Positions 15,183 through 24,391 of a DNA stretch of 64,000 bases are shown in pieces. Made by a program: the position numbers and the translations under genes. How positions within the stretch are numbered: the stretch's first letter is position 1; each line of letters begins with the position of its first letter. The notes under the pieces are model-generated. The model worked only from the letters and a program-made list of their open reading frames with translations. It had not been told where the DNA came from and made no database searches. This DNA comes from Pseudoalteromonas sp. S16_S37. Its GTDB lineage: Bacteria; Pseudomonadota; Gammaproteobacteria; Enterobacterales; Alteromonadaceae. The stretch is taken from the NCBI RefSeq assembly GCF_014694405.1, contig NZ_JAAUWV010000002.1:124001-188000 (forward strand). Direction: 5' to 3'.

Positions 15183-17852
15183 CTAATCTAGTCTTGAAAT
15201 AGAAGCTGCAGCCAAGCCAAGTTGATAGATAATCTGTGTCGCAGATGTCCACAGTTCTAAGCTATTTACATATTCGGTATCCAACGGAACAACAATTGTA
15301 TCCCCTGGTGAGAGCTGACTGGCTTGGTTATTAACCGCAAACCATGATCCTAAACTACCTGGTATCATCACCGAACCATTGGCTTTGATGATATAGATGC
15401 GATTAGCATCAGCTTTTTGTTTTAAGCCTCCACTGGCACTGATGTATTCACTCACATCTTTATTTGGATCATATAAATGAGTTGAAGCAAAATGCACTTC
15501 TCCGATCACATTAACAGCATTTTGTTTGGCTGGAATATAGAGCGCATCACCATTTTCAAGCTTTAAATCCTGAGTCGACTTTTCACCTAGGTTGATAACC
15601 AAACGTCCCAACGCTTTGACTTGAGATAGATCCTTGATGATGTTATCCATATCTTCGTATGGCATATTATTGGTTGAATCTTTTTGGAACGTGTTGGTAA
15701 CAATATCTCTACGCAAACTCTGCGTTAAACGCTGTAATTGCGACGTTTCTTTGCGCTTAATGGACTCGCGAGTAAATATAGCAGCTTCTTTGTGTGCAAA
15801 CTCACTAAAGCCACCAGCTCGCTTTAAAACACTTTCTAGTGTTTCTCCACGACTAAATGTGTACGTTCCTGGAAATTGAACTTCGCCAACGACTTTAATT
15901 TCCAAGCGTTCTTGCCAATGCGGTTTCGGAAAAATCATCACGGCATCATTATTCATAATCTTTAGTTTCGAGCTTCTCAGCGCCTCATTGGCGTTAAATT
16001 CAATATGCTCGACACGCTTATCCGCAGAATAATAAATTCTTGTTAATTCAGCTTTATCGAGATAAGCAGACTCTAAGAATCCCCCACCTGCATTCACGGC
16101 CTTTTTAAAACTAGGCTCTTTAGGTAGCGGATAAATGTTTGGGTATTTAACCTCACCATTAACAGCAAAAAGTTGAGCTGGTGCTGATGCACTAGCCTGT
16201 TGTTTGAGCTTGGCAATGATAGGCATTAATAAATTTTGACGACTAAAGACCGCATAATCTTCATCTTCTATCTTATCGGGCTGCTCAAAAAGCGCAGCTA
16301 TACTGCTAATTAACTCTTCTTCTTCCTCAAAGTTAAACTCTTCGTTCTTCACACCAATGTATTTTAAATATTCTTCTTTCTCGTATTGTTCCCACAGTTT
16401 TACGTTCTCGCGCAATGCAAGTTGCTCTTGACTGTAGGCTAGGTTAGAGAGCATTTGTTCTTCATTTTCTTTGAGCTCATAACGGCTAAAAATAACAACA
16501 GTGTCATTCGACTTCAGTTCTACATTAACTTCCTTATCAAGTAATACTTCTTGAAGTGAGAATTGCAGTACTTCTATATCTCCATCTAGATTAAGTTCAC
16601 GAACAATCAAGCCATAATTGAAATCCGCTATTGGCAATAAATCTTCACGCGGGCTGGCGAAAAGCTCACGAAGCGTTTTACCGTTACGCCATTGATAATG
16701 CCCAGGATTGGTTGCAGCACCGACAACCGTAACTGTATTTTGTAAGCGTGTTGATGCAGCATTAACAGTAATTTCATCGCCATCTTTTGGTTTATAACTG
16801 CCCTTGTGAGTAAAGTCGTAATTTAGAGTAATGCGTTTTCCATCGCCATTATATCGAGATACTGCAACTCTCGATTTGTTCGCATTGGCCTTTAAACCAC
16901 CAGCCATTGCGAGCACGATGTCTAGATCATCTTGCTCTTTTAGCTCAAAAATAGCTTGTCTATTAACTTCACCTTTTATTGTAATTTTTTTAGTTGCAGG
17001 AGGAACAAATACAACATCACCTGGCTTTAGTACCACATCATTGGCACTATTTCCTTCAAGCAGTAAGTCATATAGATCAAATGTTGTTACCAATTTTCCA
17101 CCACGCTTAACTTGAATACTACGCAGTGAACCTAGTTCGCTCACTCCACCTGCGGCAAATAATGCGTGTGTAACACTTGCAAGTGGTGACACAGTATAGC
17201 TGCCGGGTTTATAGGCTTCTCCAACAACCATTACGCGCATTGCATTGAGCTCACCCATACTGACAAAGGCACTAACCCCTATCATTTCATCTTCAATCTT
17301 CTTCTTTACCAGAACCTTCAGCTCTTTAAAAGATAGTCCTACAACATGCACAGGGGCCAAGTTTGGAATAGCTAAACGGCCTTCACTATCTATTTGAACT
17401 TCGTACTCTTCGCTTGTTTTACCGTATAAATTAACTTTGATATTGTCACCAATACCCACCAAATACGTATCAGGGATCGCTGCGATTTCTGTTGGAATAA
17501 ATGTTGTCGGTTCGCCTGCAAATAGCTCATAGCCAAACGGCTTTAGTTCAAGCTTCTTAGGTTTATATCTATCTTCAAACTCTTCTTCTTCGAGTTGTTT
17601 CTTAGCACGCTCTTCTATCGTTGTCGGAAAGTCGTCATTTTCAGCGCCGTTTTCTTTGTCGTTTTTACCTTCTTTGCCTAGGTTTTTCATGTCAAAACCA
17701 TATTTTTTGGCTAGCGCTTCTTGCTGAGCTTTCGGTAGCTTTTTAAATTGCTCCATTTGCTTAGGACTTGGCGATGCAGCTTGCACGCTCACAACATTGA
17801 ACACAAAAAGTGAAAACAGAACAAAAAAGACAGTTAATTTACTTAACTTCAC
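15183..17852 (-). CDS. Large Wza-like polysaccharide export protein with six SLBB-like repeats
   Basis: I choose the GTG at 17852: AAGGG lies 7 nt upstream and a clean signal peptide follows (KLSKLTVFFVLFSLFVFNVVSVQA). The upstream ATG at 17909 would add 19 residues before that signal and sits only a few bases after a terminator T-run with no ribosome site. The 889-residue product has a polysaccharide-export domain (PDTYLVGIGDNIKVNLYG), then SLBB-like repeats visible at VVGEAYKPGSY, IKGEVNRQAIFEL, VVGAATNPGHY, VNGEVKYPNIY, VVGEVQFPGTY and VIGEVHFASTH, with a Glu-rich insertion between repeats 3 and 4. Wza has about 380 residues and two SLBBs, so this is the long OPX type seen in marine Gammaproteobacteria (compare OtnA/WbfF of Vibrio). 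It would export the glycan through the periplasm and outer membrane. Confidence 0.85.
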   Translation of the reverse strand: MKLSKLTVFFVLFSLFVFNVVSVQAASPSPKQMEQFKKLPKAQQEALAKKYGFDMKNLGKEGKNDKENGAENDDFPTTIEERAKKQLEEEEFEDRYKPKKLELKPFGYELFAGEPTTFIPTEIAAIPDTYLVGIGDNIKVNLYGKTSEEYEVQIDSEGRLAIPNLAPVHVVGLSFKELKVLVKKKIEDEMIGVSAFVSMGELNAMRVMVVGEAYKPGSYTVSPLASVTHALFAAGGVSELGSLRSIQVKRGGKLVTTFDLYDLLLEGNSANDVVLKPGDVVFVPPATKKITIKGEVNRQAIFELKEQDDLDIVLAMAGGLKANANKSRVAVSRYNGDGKRITLNYDFTHKGSYKPKDGDEITVNAASTRLQNTVTVVGAATNPGHYQWRNGKTLRELFASPREDLLPIADFNYGLIVRELNLDGDIEVLQFSLQEVLLDKEVNVELKSNDTVVIFSRYELKENEEQMLSNLAYSQEQLALRENVKLWEQYEKEEYLKYIGVKNEEFNFEEEEELISSIAALFEQPDKIEDEDYAVFSRQNLLMPIIAKLKQQASASAPAQLFAVNGEVKYPNIYPLPKEPSFKKAVNAGGGFLESAYLDKAELTRIYYSADKRVEHIEFNANEALRSSKLKIMNNDAVMIFPKPHWQERLEIKVVGEVQFPGTYTFSRGETLESVLKRAGGFSEFAHKEAAIFTRESIKRKETSQLQRLTQSLRRDIVTNTFQKDSTNNMPYEDMDNIIKDLSQVKALGRLVINLGEKSTQDLKLENGDALYIPAKQNAVNVIGEVHFASTHLYDPNKDVSEYISASGGLKQKADANRIYIIKANGSVMIPGSLGSWFAVNNQASQLSPGDTIVVPLDTEYVNSLELWTSATQIIYQLGLAAASISRLD

Positions 17853-17911
17853 GAATATACCCTTAAATGAATGCGCGATTTGACCGACGAATGATACAGT
17901 ATTTCTCATCT

Positions 17912-17939
17912 AAAAAAAATGGGACCTTAGGCCCCATTT
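17912..17939 (-). terminator. Rho-independent terminator after the DUF481 gene
   Basis: The minus-strand RNA forms AAAUGGGGCC-UAA-GGUCCCAUUU (10 bp with one G-U pair) followed by a U run reaching 17912. It closes the DUF481 transcript and helps place the start of the next gene downstream at GTG 17852. Confidence 0.88.
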
Positions 17940-17960
17940 ATGTTTAAAAGTGTTAACAGA

Positions 17961-18746
17961 TTAGAAACTGTATACTAAGGTTAGTGATGTTTCAGTGTCT
18001 GTATTATCTTTTTCAGTAGCAACATCTGAGTTATGAATAACGTTATAAGCGACTTTCATTTGTAATGAGCCATTTATCTTGGTCATTAATGCAGATTCAG
18101 CAGTCGTTTTAGTATTGCTATCACCATATTCAACAGCAACCAACTGAGTAAAGCGTGCATTTTCTGATAGCTGCCAATTAAAATCCAACTTACCAACACC
18201 TATCACTTCATTTTCTGACTGACCCGCTAGAGAGTTGCCATTATCATCTAACGCGGAGCTGTTGTTGTGGTGTTCAAAACGTTTAATACCCGGACCAACT
18301 TCTGCATTTAAGTACATATCATCGCGGCTTAATAATCTTAAACCGTAACCCACAGATACCACAGCTTCGTTTCTATATGCACCAAAGTAATCTGATACAT
18401 ATGAGCCATAAATAAACAAATGGCTATGATCTTCTCTTAACTTGTAGTTTCCTTGCGTTGATAGCGAGTACTTTTCGTTTGTACGTTCGGTAACTCGCTC
18501 ACCTGCATCGTTTTCTATCTCATCTTCTTTGTAAATACCGCTAAGCTTGTACTCGTTGTGCCAATTCTCTAGGTTATGCTTGGCTTTAATACCACCTTTG
18601 AGCGTTGTGGTTTTAGTGTTACCACTTGTGATGATAGCACCTACTTCGCTACTCACATCCCAAGTTTTCTTTACATCTGCAGTTGTTGCATAGGCGCAAT
18701 TTGCAGTGGCAGCAAAAACACACAGAGATAAAAGTTTTAATTTCAT
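17961..18746 (-). CDS. DUF481 outer-membrane beta-barrel protein (YdiY-like)
   Basis: The 261-residue protein has a signal peptide (MKLKLLSLCVFAATANCAYA), then alternating short strands typical of an outer-membrane barrel: WDVSSEVGAIITSGNTKTTTLKGG is the DUF481 opening, and it ends in LTLVYSF with the terminal aromatic residue used for BAM recognition. Homologues are salt- or acid-induced outer-membrane proteins of unknown role. It has its own terminator and sits between an MscS gene and the polysaccharide export gene, so its link to the surface island is only positional. Confidence 0.82.
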   Translation of the reverse strand: MKLKLLSLCVFAATANCAYATTADVKKTWDVSSEVGAIITSGNTKTTTLKGGIKAKHNLENWHNEYKLSGIYKEDEIENDAGERVTERTNEKYSLSTQGNYKLREDHSHLFIYGSYVSDYFGAYRNEAVVSVGYGLRLLSRDDMYLNAEVGPGIKRFEHHNNSSALDDNGNSLAGQSENEVIGVGKLDFNWQLSENARFTQLVAVEYGDSNTKTTAESALMTKINGSLQMKVAYNVIHNSDVATEKDNTDTETSLTLVYSF

Positions 18747-18767
18747 TTCTCAATAACCTTTCAATAA

Positions 18768-19583
18768 TTAATCTTTATGAAGATGAACATCCATTTGCGG
18801 GAATGGAATGGTAATGCCAGCTTCATCTAAGGAAATCTTTATATTTTCGACCAGTTCAAAATACACAGGCCAATAATCAGAGGTATTAACCCAAGGGCGA
18901 ACAACAAAGTTAACGCTTGAATCAGCTAACTCTAGTACCGCCACATTATAGGCTGGTTCTTTTAGAATACGTTCTTCTTTATCCAAAACAGATTTTAAAA
19001 CTTGCTTCGCTTGCTTTAAATCAGCATCGTAGCCCACACCAATTACCAAATCGATGCGGCGGGTCTTTTCTCTAGAAAAGTTAACGATTGCGCCCGACAT
19101 AATCGATGAGTTCGGCATAATAATGACTTTATTGTCGGGTGTTTTTAATTCAGTCGAGAAAATCTCAATTTTTTGCACACTTCCCGCTTTACCACCGGCT
19201 TCAATATAGTCTCCAGCTTTAAACGGACGTAAGATGATGATCAACACCCCTGATGCAAAGTTTGACAACGAGCCTTGTAATGCCAAGCCGATTGCTAAAC
19301 CTGCCGCACCTAGAATGGCGATAAAGGAGGTCGTTTCTACGCCAACTTGAGACAGCGCCATCAACACCGTTGCTGCAAATACAGCCGCATACACGATATT
19401 AGCGATAAAGCCTGCCACAGCTTTGTCTATTTTTCGTTTATCAAAAGCTTTTATTGTCAGTTTGTCGCACATTTTTGCGACTTTTAAACCTATAAAAAGG
19501 ATCAATAAGGCTATGACAGCCTGTATCGAGAAATGAAGTAACAAATCTGAGTTATCATTTAGCCATTGTATAGCTGTATCCAT
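18768..19583 (-). CDS. mscS: Small-conductance mechanosensitive channel, MscS family
   Basis: The 271-residue protein matches classic MscS length (286). Three N-terminal helices are visible, and TM3 carries the Gly/Ala-rich pore helix (IAILGAAGLAIGLALQGSLSNFASGVLIIILRPF in segments, near residues 88-122). The beta domain (FKAGDYIEAGGKAGSVQKIEIFSTEL, MPNS-IMSGAIVNFS) and the C-terminal alpha/beta domain follow. It releases solutes on hypo-osmotic shock. A perfect AGGAGG precedes the ATG by 5 nt, suggesting efficient translation. Confidence 0.93.
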   Translation of the reverse strand: MDTAIQWLNDNSDLLLHFSIQAVIALLILFIGLKVAKMCDKLTIKAFDKRKIDKAVAGFIANIVYAAVFAATVLMALSQVGVETTSFIAILGAAGLAIGLALQGSLSNFASGVLIIILRPFKAGDYIEAGGKAGSVQKIEIFSTELKTPDNKVIIMPNSSIMSGAIVNFSREKTRRIDLVIGVGYDADLKQAKQVLKSVLDKEERILKEPAYNVAVLELADSSVNFVVRPWVNTSDYWPVYFELVENIKISLDEAGITIPFPQMDVHLHKD

Positions 19584-19701
19584 AAGGCCTCCTAGGCACG
19601 ATTTTTGATTTTGAGCGGATCATACATAGATTATATGAATATTACCTTTATGTAAGGATTTTTTATTTCTAATTTTTTTCACTAAAAGTAGAAATTTCTC
19701 T

Positions 19702-19729
19702 TTGCAAGTACAAGATATTTATGTATTAT
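19702..19729 (+). promoter_or_regulatory. Promoter of the tRNA-His gene
   Basis: TTGCAA (19702-19707) and TATTAT (19724-19729) are spaced by 16 nt, followed by a GC-rich discriminator (GCGCGCC), the usual signature of a stringently controlled stable-RNA promoter. The tRNA begins about 33 nt downstream. Confidence 0.7.
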
Positions 19730-19762
19730 GCGCGCCACACACCAAAGAGGTGTTGTTATTGC

Positions 19763-19839
19763 GGCGGCTGTAGCTCAGTTGGTAGAGCCCTGGATTGTGA
19801 TTCCGGTTGTCGTGGGTTCAAGTCCCATCAGTCGCCCCA
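19763..19839 (+). tRNA. hisT: tRNA-His (anticodon GTG)
   Basis: The 77-nt gene folds as a cloverleaf: acceptor GGCGGCTG pairing with CAGTCGCC, including the extra G-1 opposite C73 unique to tRNA-His; D arm AGCTCAGTTGGTAGAGC; anticodon loop with GTG in TTGTGAT; T arm GTGGGTTCAAGTCCCAT; encoded CCA. One G-T pair occurs in the acceptor stem. Confidence 0.97.
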
Positions 19840-20105
19840 TTTCTTCCTTTTTGGACTTAGGTTCAATTAAAAAAGATATATATCTTTTTCTACAGATTTA
19901 TTTCATCTCAATCAAAAAGTTATCTTAAATCATTGTTAGTGTCTTTAAATTTTTCATTGTAGACAACTCAATAACAAATTTTCACCTTAATTACACATGT
20001 CGGATAGCTGTGCTACCAACAAGGTTCTCTTACCTCAAAATAGACCACTTAGGTATTTTAGTATTGACCGCTTCACAGTAAGTTTTGGCAAATTCAAGAC
20101 AAAAA
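19840..20105. other. Gene-free stretch downstream of tRNA-His
   Basis: No supported gene. A perfect 20-bp AT palindrome (19870-19889, AAAAAGATATATATCTTTTT) could act as a weak terminator for the tRNA transcript. The rest is AT-rich spacer up to the terminator of the sugar transporter gene. Confidence 0.5.
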
Positions 20106-20127
20106 AATGCCACCTTTCGGTGGCATT
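20101..20127 (-). terminator. Terminator of the NagP-like transporter gene
   Basis: A 9-bp stem AATGCCACC / GGTGGCATT with a TTTC loop (20106-20127) lies about 38 nt after the stop. On the minus strand it runs into seven T residues. Confidence 0.88.
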
Positions 20128-20164
20128 ACACACGGGATTATTTCTACGTATAGATAGAAATTCT

Positions 20165-21466
20165 TTACTTCCAGCTTCTCATTTTGTGCCCTTTAACTGC
20201 GTAAAAGAGAATAAATAAGTAGCTGGGGATCATTAAACTATATGCGCCTTGCGCCCCTAAACCAGCTGCATTGCCAATACCTATTAATAATGGTCCTAAA
20301 GCGCCGCCGGCAATACCCATTATCAGTAAGCCTGATGCAGTCCCAGTTAAACGTCCTAGACCATCCAAGGCCAGCGGCCAAATTGCAGGCCATACCATCG
20401 CATTAGCAAATCCTAATAGCGCGATGCACAATAACGGATCTGGTAACTGAGGTCCACCAAATGGGACAAGTAACATATTTGAGAGCACGAATGAATCGTT
20501 GCTACCAAGTACAACAGCCAATGCAGTTACAATACCTGCAATACCTGACATCATCAAGGCACTTTGTTGTGACATGAAACGAGGGATAAGCGCTATACCT
20601 ATTGCATAGCCAATAAGCATACACCCCATTGTATATGATGTCATTACTGAATAATCAGCAATCCCTAATTGCAACGCATACGACCCTATCGTATCAGCCG
20701 CAATAACTTCTACAGCAACATATAAAGCAATACCTATAACACCTAGTACTAAGTGAGGGTGCGATAGCGTTTCTTTTAGCTCCCCTTTGCTGGTTTTGCT
20801 TTCTTCGTTAAATACTAAGTCCGGTAGTGGAGAAAACTTAGCAAATAGCGCAAAAGCAAAAATTAACCCTGCTATTGCGATGTAAGGTGTAATTAAGCTA
20901 TTTGCCATTATATCTTTTTGCTCTTGAGTCAGTTTAGCGCCACCTTCAACTAGACCACTCACCACAACTGCGGCGAAAATGATAGGAACAATAACACCTG
21001 CTGATTTGTTCAATAAACCCATGATACAAACGCGAACCGCAGCTGATTTTTCAGACCCCATTTTAACAACATACGGGTTCACAGCTGTTTGCAATACAGT
21101 TTGCCCAACACCAATCATCAGCTGAGCAAATAGAAAGATCTCTATCATTTGCATTTTTGCAGCTGGAATGTACAACAGAGCAGAACCTGCCATGATCACA
21201 CAGCCAATTGCCATACCATTTTTATAGCCAACACGTTTGATGAGCATGGCCGATGGAATACCAGCAACAGTCACCGCGATATAAAACGATGAGATGATAA
21301 AAGAGGCCTGTAAAGGTGTTAACTCAAGCATTTGTTGCAAAAACGGCGTTATTGCACCATTTAACCAAGTGATACAGCCCAAAATAAAAAACATTGAACC
21401 GGCTAATACCATAGGCAACCAGATACTCTGCTGGTCTTTACTTTCAATATCCACGATTGCTTCCAT
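20165..21466 (-). CDS. nagP: NagP-like MFS sugar transporter (GlcNAc uptake)
   Basis: The start is ATG 21466 (MEAIVDIESKDQQSIWLP), with AAGAAG upstream; reading from 21556 would add a 30-residue unlikely extension. The 433-residue product has 12 membrane helices of the FucP/NagP branch of the MFS: MFFILGCITWLNGAITPFLQ in TM1, and GGPQLPDPLLCIALLGFANAMVWPAIWPLALDGLGRLTG in the C-terminal half. In Shewanella and relatives NagP imports N-acetylglucosamine across the inner membrane. Here it follows a GH20 hexosaminidase, and a NagR-like palindrome lies 105 nt before the start, both supporting a GlcNAc role. The specific substrate is inferred. Confidence 0.85.
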   Translation of the reverse strand: MEAIVDIESKDQQSIWLPMVLAGSMFFILGCITWLNGAITPFLQQMLELTPLQASFIISSFYIAVTVAGIPSAMLIKRVGYKNGMAIGCVIMAGSALLYIPAAKMQMIEIFLFAQLMIGVGQTVLQTAVNPYVVKMGSEKSAAVRVCIMGLLNKSAGVIVPIIFAAVVVSGLVEGGAKLTQEQKDIMANSLITPYIAIAGLIFAFALFAKFSPLPDLVFNEESKTSKGELKETLSHPHLVLGVIGIALYVAVEVIAADTIGSYALQLGIADYSVMTSYTMGCMLIGYAIGIALIPRFMSQQSALMMSGIAGIVTALAVVLGSNDSFVLSNMLLVPFGGPQLPDPLLCIALLGFANAMVWPAIWPLALDGLGRLTGTASGLLIMGIAGGALGPLLIGIGNAAGLGAQGAYSLMIPSYLFILFYAVKGHKMRSWK

Positions 21467-21571
21467 AAGTTTCTTCTTGTTGCTAGTTAATATCATTATT
21501 TTAATAGCCATGCATTTACAGTGTTTTATTATGATGCTGAAACTAACAACACCCAATGTAACAAAACAAAA

Positions 21572-21589
21572 AATGACAGCGCTGACATT
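21572..21589. promoter_or_regulatory. NagR-like palindromic operator upstream of the transporter gene
   Basis: AATGACAGC-GCTGACATT is an 18-bp palindrome with one mismatch and the central CG of LacI-family sites. The same core occurs upstream of the hexosaminidase gene at nearly the same distance from the start codon. NagR of Alteromonadales is a LacI-family GlcNAc regulator with a motif of this kind (recalled). Confidence 0.72.
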
Positions 21590-21701
21590 TAACTTTACGT
21601 TAAAATTTCATCTTTGACTAGTCAGTTTTTAAACACGAATGTAACTAAAATTAAGACAAACTTCCAATTCTAGTTCCGTATTACTTATTCTTAATGGCGC
21701 T

Positions 21702-24284
21702 TTACAAAGATAGCTCTGTAGTGCGGCTCATATTACTGCTGCCATGGCGAGTCCTCAGTAATATGCTCTGAACGTCATCTACTTTGACAGGATCAGAATA
21801 GGCTTGCCAAGACTGCCCTCCATCGAACGAATACTCTATGGTTAAAAATGGAAATGCGCTATTGGCATGTAATTTCCCATCTTTAATCACACCACCGGGT
21901 ACTGGCAGATTCGCTTTTACTCCGCGTTTCTCTAATTTTGCCAGTTCCTTCACGGACAACGCTGTGGCAAACTTCAGCCAGTCGTTAGTAAAATCTTTGC
22001 TACTTAATCCTGACGCTTCCCAAGAAGCCTTATGCCAAGCGCGTTCAGCAACGCTCAGGATACGTGGAAAGATCATACTCAAAACTTGCTCTTCAGTGCG
22101 AATAGTCTCACTCCAAACTTGCCCTTGCATACCAAGAATATTTTCAGGTTTCTCTAATTTTGGCAGTTCGCGGCCAACCAATGCTTCTAAATTGACGATA
22201 GGCTCACGGTTGCTGGTAAAATCAGCATTTGCGTATACATCGTCAGGCATATAGCCAAAAGCTTTTTTAGTATCGATGTAACGTGTTGCCCAGTAATAAC
22301 CTCGCTCTTCAGGATGCGCTTCGTAGGGGTGATCAAAATATAAGTGTGTGCCATGTGAAAGAATCACCTGATAGCCGTCGTTGGCTAGGCGGTACGCTCT
22401 ATCTGCCACTCCCCATTCCCAAATGTTATCCCACACATTTGCAGTCACATTTTTATTTGGAAATGAAGCCCGATTGAAAGGGTTCACTTTGTCATACATT
22501 AAGCCATCTTCCCAAGCCCCTGGGGTGATCCCACGCTGATTTAAAAGACTCGCCACACGTTGAGTAAAGTAAGGTTTTAAATCAGCAACACCAGCAACGC
22601 CATTGTTAGGTTCGGCAAATAAGGCTTTGCATGCTTTTGAGTCTGTCCACGAGCCACTGCCGACTTCATCACCGCCAAAGTGTAAATTGGTTAGTCTGGT
22701 TCCAGCTTCACGATACATACTTTGTAACTCATAGGTCACTTTATCGATAAATGCGTAAGTGGAGTCTAAACATACGTTGATTGAGTTATCTGTATAATTT
22801 TGAACAGTTAGGTACTTCGATGTGTCTCCTGGCTCACTGAGTAAGTAAGCACTTGCAGCCTTTTTATCACCTTGCTCTAGAAGCGTATTATATCTGGCTT
22901 CCATAGCTTTAATTGATGCTCGTGCGTGCCCCGGCCCTTCTATTTCAGGAATGATTTTAATATGTCGAGCGGTTGCAAACTTAAGCAGTTCAATAAAATC
23001 TTTTCTTGATAGATAGCCATTCCCAGAACCAGATTTGAATGGCCCAGTTCCAAGCTGTGTAAGCAAACAACTTTGCTCACTTAAATCAAAGCATCGATAA
23101 CCGCCAATTTCACTAAGCTCTGGTAAGCCAGGTATTTCTAAGCGCCAGCCTTCATCCTCAGAAAAATGCCAGTGTAATACGTTCATTTTATAGCGGCCCA
23201 TTTGTTCCACTAATTTAAACATAGCATCTTTACCATGGTAATTGCGGCCGTTGTCATAGTGCATGCCACGCCAAGCAAATCTGGGGCTATCCTCAATTTC
23301 TAGATTCGGAAGTTCAATCTTGCTTTGCGATTCCGGAGCAAACAGCGCAAGTAGACTTTGCATACCATAAAATACCCCCGCATTATCAGAACCGACTATG
23401 ATGATGTGCTCTTCATCAATCTCTAGACGGTAGCTCTGGGCTTTACCGCCAGCGATAGTGTCATCCACTTTGAACGTAATGGTTGGTTGTTTACCCACTT
23501 TGATATGATCTGGTTGGGCGTCGAGTTGAAGACCAAAATCAGCTAAATCTTTTACAAATACTTCTACTTCTGATTTAAGGCGTCCTGCATAACGAATTTG
23601 CCACTGTTCGTTCAGCTGGGTAGTACCGCGATTAAAATCAACACTGCTTGGTTTGGGGATAATACGTTTTAGTGCGTCTTGTTTATCCACCGCCTGTGAT
23701 GTTGCATTTCTTTCATAACGCAGCGCTGCATTCGCAATTTTGGTGTGATCTATCGGTTTGTTATAACGTTTTAGCTGATTTTCACGCTCAATAGGCGCTA
23801 CGAATTGTGTAAAGTCTTCAGTATCGGTATTGGCAAAAATAGCTGGCTTGTGACCGTTTGCAACCATAAATGCTCTGGGCATAAAGTCACTGTATGCGGC
23901 TATCCAAGCACTGGCTTCAAATTCTATTTTTAAGCTTTCTCCAGGAGCTAAGCCCGCAAAATCTTCGGTGGGTACAAAACGGTTCAAATCACCATTAATA
24001 TGCTCTATTTTCAATCCAGCAACTTTTTCAGTCTGAATTTTTCTAATTGAGTGTATATAGAGCTGCCAGTCACTTTTGCCTTTTGGCAATGCAATATCAG
24101 AGTCATTTTTTAAGTTAATAGACGCAAGCAAACTACCTTTGCCTTTACTATAGTTGTCTTCAACAGCAAACATCAACTCAGTGCCTTTGGTAAAGCGCTG
24201 CAGCTCATTTTGTGTCAGCGCGGCATTAGCAATTAAAGGCATTGCCAGTATCGCACTGGCGAGTAAAGTGTGTTTAAAGTTCAT
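21702..24284 (-). CDS. hex: GH20 beta-N-acetylhexosaminidase (chitobiase)
   Basis: The 860-residue protein has a signal peptide (MNFKHTLLASAILAMPLIANA). It carries a chitobiase N-terminal carbohydrate-binding-like domain (about 25-170), a GH20b domain (about 210-325), the TIM-barrel catalytic domain beginning FAWRGMHYDNGR, and a C-terminal Ig-like CHB_HEX_C domain. The catalytic acid pair is visible in LHFGGDEVGSGSW (Asp-Glu), and HFSEDEGWR and VWDNIWEWG line the active site. It cleaves GlcNAc from chitobiose or chitooligosaccharides, probably in the periplasm or on the surface. The transporter gene follows with no terminator seen between, and both have the same operator, so they form a chitin-sugar unit. 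Confidence 0.95.
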   Translation of the reverse strand: MNFKHTLLASAILAMPLIANAALTQNELQRFTKGTELMFAVEDNYSKGKGSLLASINLKNDSDIALPKGKSDWQLYIHSIRKIQTEKVAGLKIEHINGDLNRFVPTEDFAGLAPGESLKIEFEASAWIAAYSDFMPRAFMVANGHKPAIFANTDTEDFTQFVAPIERENQLKRYNKPIDHTKIANAALRYERNATSQAVDKQDALKRIIPKPSSVDFNRGTTQLNEQWQIRYAGRLKSEVEVFVKDLADFGLQLDAQPDHIKVGKQPTITFKVDDTIAGGKAQSYRLEIDEEHIIIVGSDNAGVFYGMQSLLALFAPESQSKIELPNLEIEDSPRFAWRGMHYDNGRNYHGKDAMFKLVEQMGRYKMNVLHWHFSEDEGWRLEIPGLPELSEIGGYRCFDLSEQSCLLTQLGTGPFKSGSGNGYLSRKDFIELLKFATARHIKIIPEIEGPGHARASIKAMEARYNTLLEQGDKKAASAYLLSEPGDTSKYLTVQNYTDNSINVCLDSTYAFIDKVTYELQSMYREAGTRLTNLHFGGDEVGSGSWTDSKACKALFAEPNNGVAGVADLKPYFTQRVASLLNQRGITPGAWEDGLMYDKVNPFNRASFPNKNVTANVWDNIWEWGVADRAYRLANDGYQVILSHGTHLYFDHPYEAHPEERGYYWATRYIDTKKAFGYMPDDVYANADFTSNREPIVNLEALVGRELPKLEKPENILGMQGQVWSETIRTEEQVLSMIFPRILSVAERAWHKASWEASGLSSKDFTNDWLKFATALSVKELAKLEKRGVKANLPVPGGVIKDGKLHANSAFPFLTIEYSFDGGQSWQAYSDPVKVDDVQSILLRTRHGSSNMSRTTELSL

Positions 24285-24391
24285 CCTAGGCTCCTTTATA
24301 AAGCGGTAATATCTTCGCTTAGTGTCGTTATTTTAAGTGCGATTTGATTAATAAATAGCTTAGTTATGCTCTTTCATCATATAGAAACAAA

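Noticed and set aside
17852..17960. JUMPstart/ops element before the polysaccharide genes
   Set aside because: I looked for the GGCGGTAG core on the minus strand and did not find it.
19870..19889. AT palindrome after tRNA-His as an attachment site
   Set aside because: No integrase, no duplicated tRNA end and no mobile genes nearby; a weak terminator is simpler.
19997..20218. Plus-strand 73-codon reading frame after tRNA-His
   Set aside because: It runs through the transporter terminator and into that gene's 3' end, and has no ribosome site or recognisable domain.
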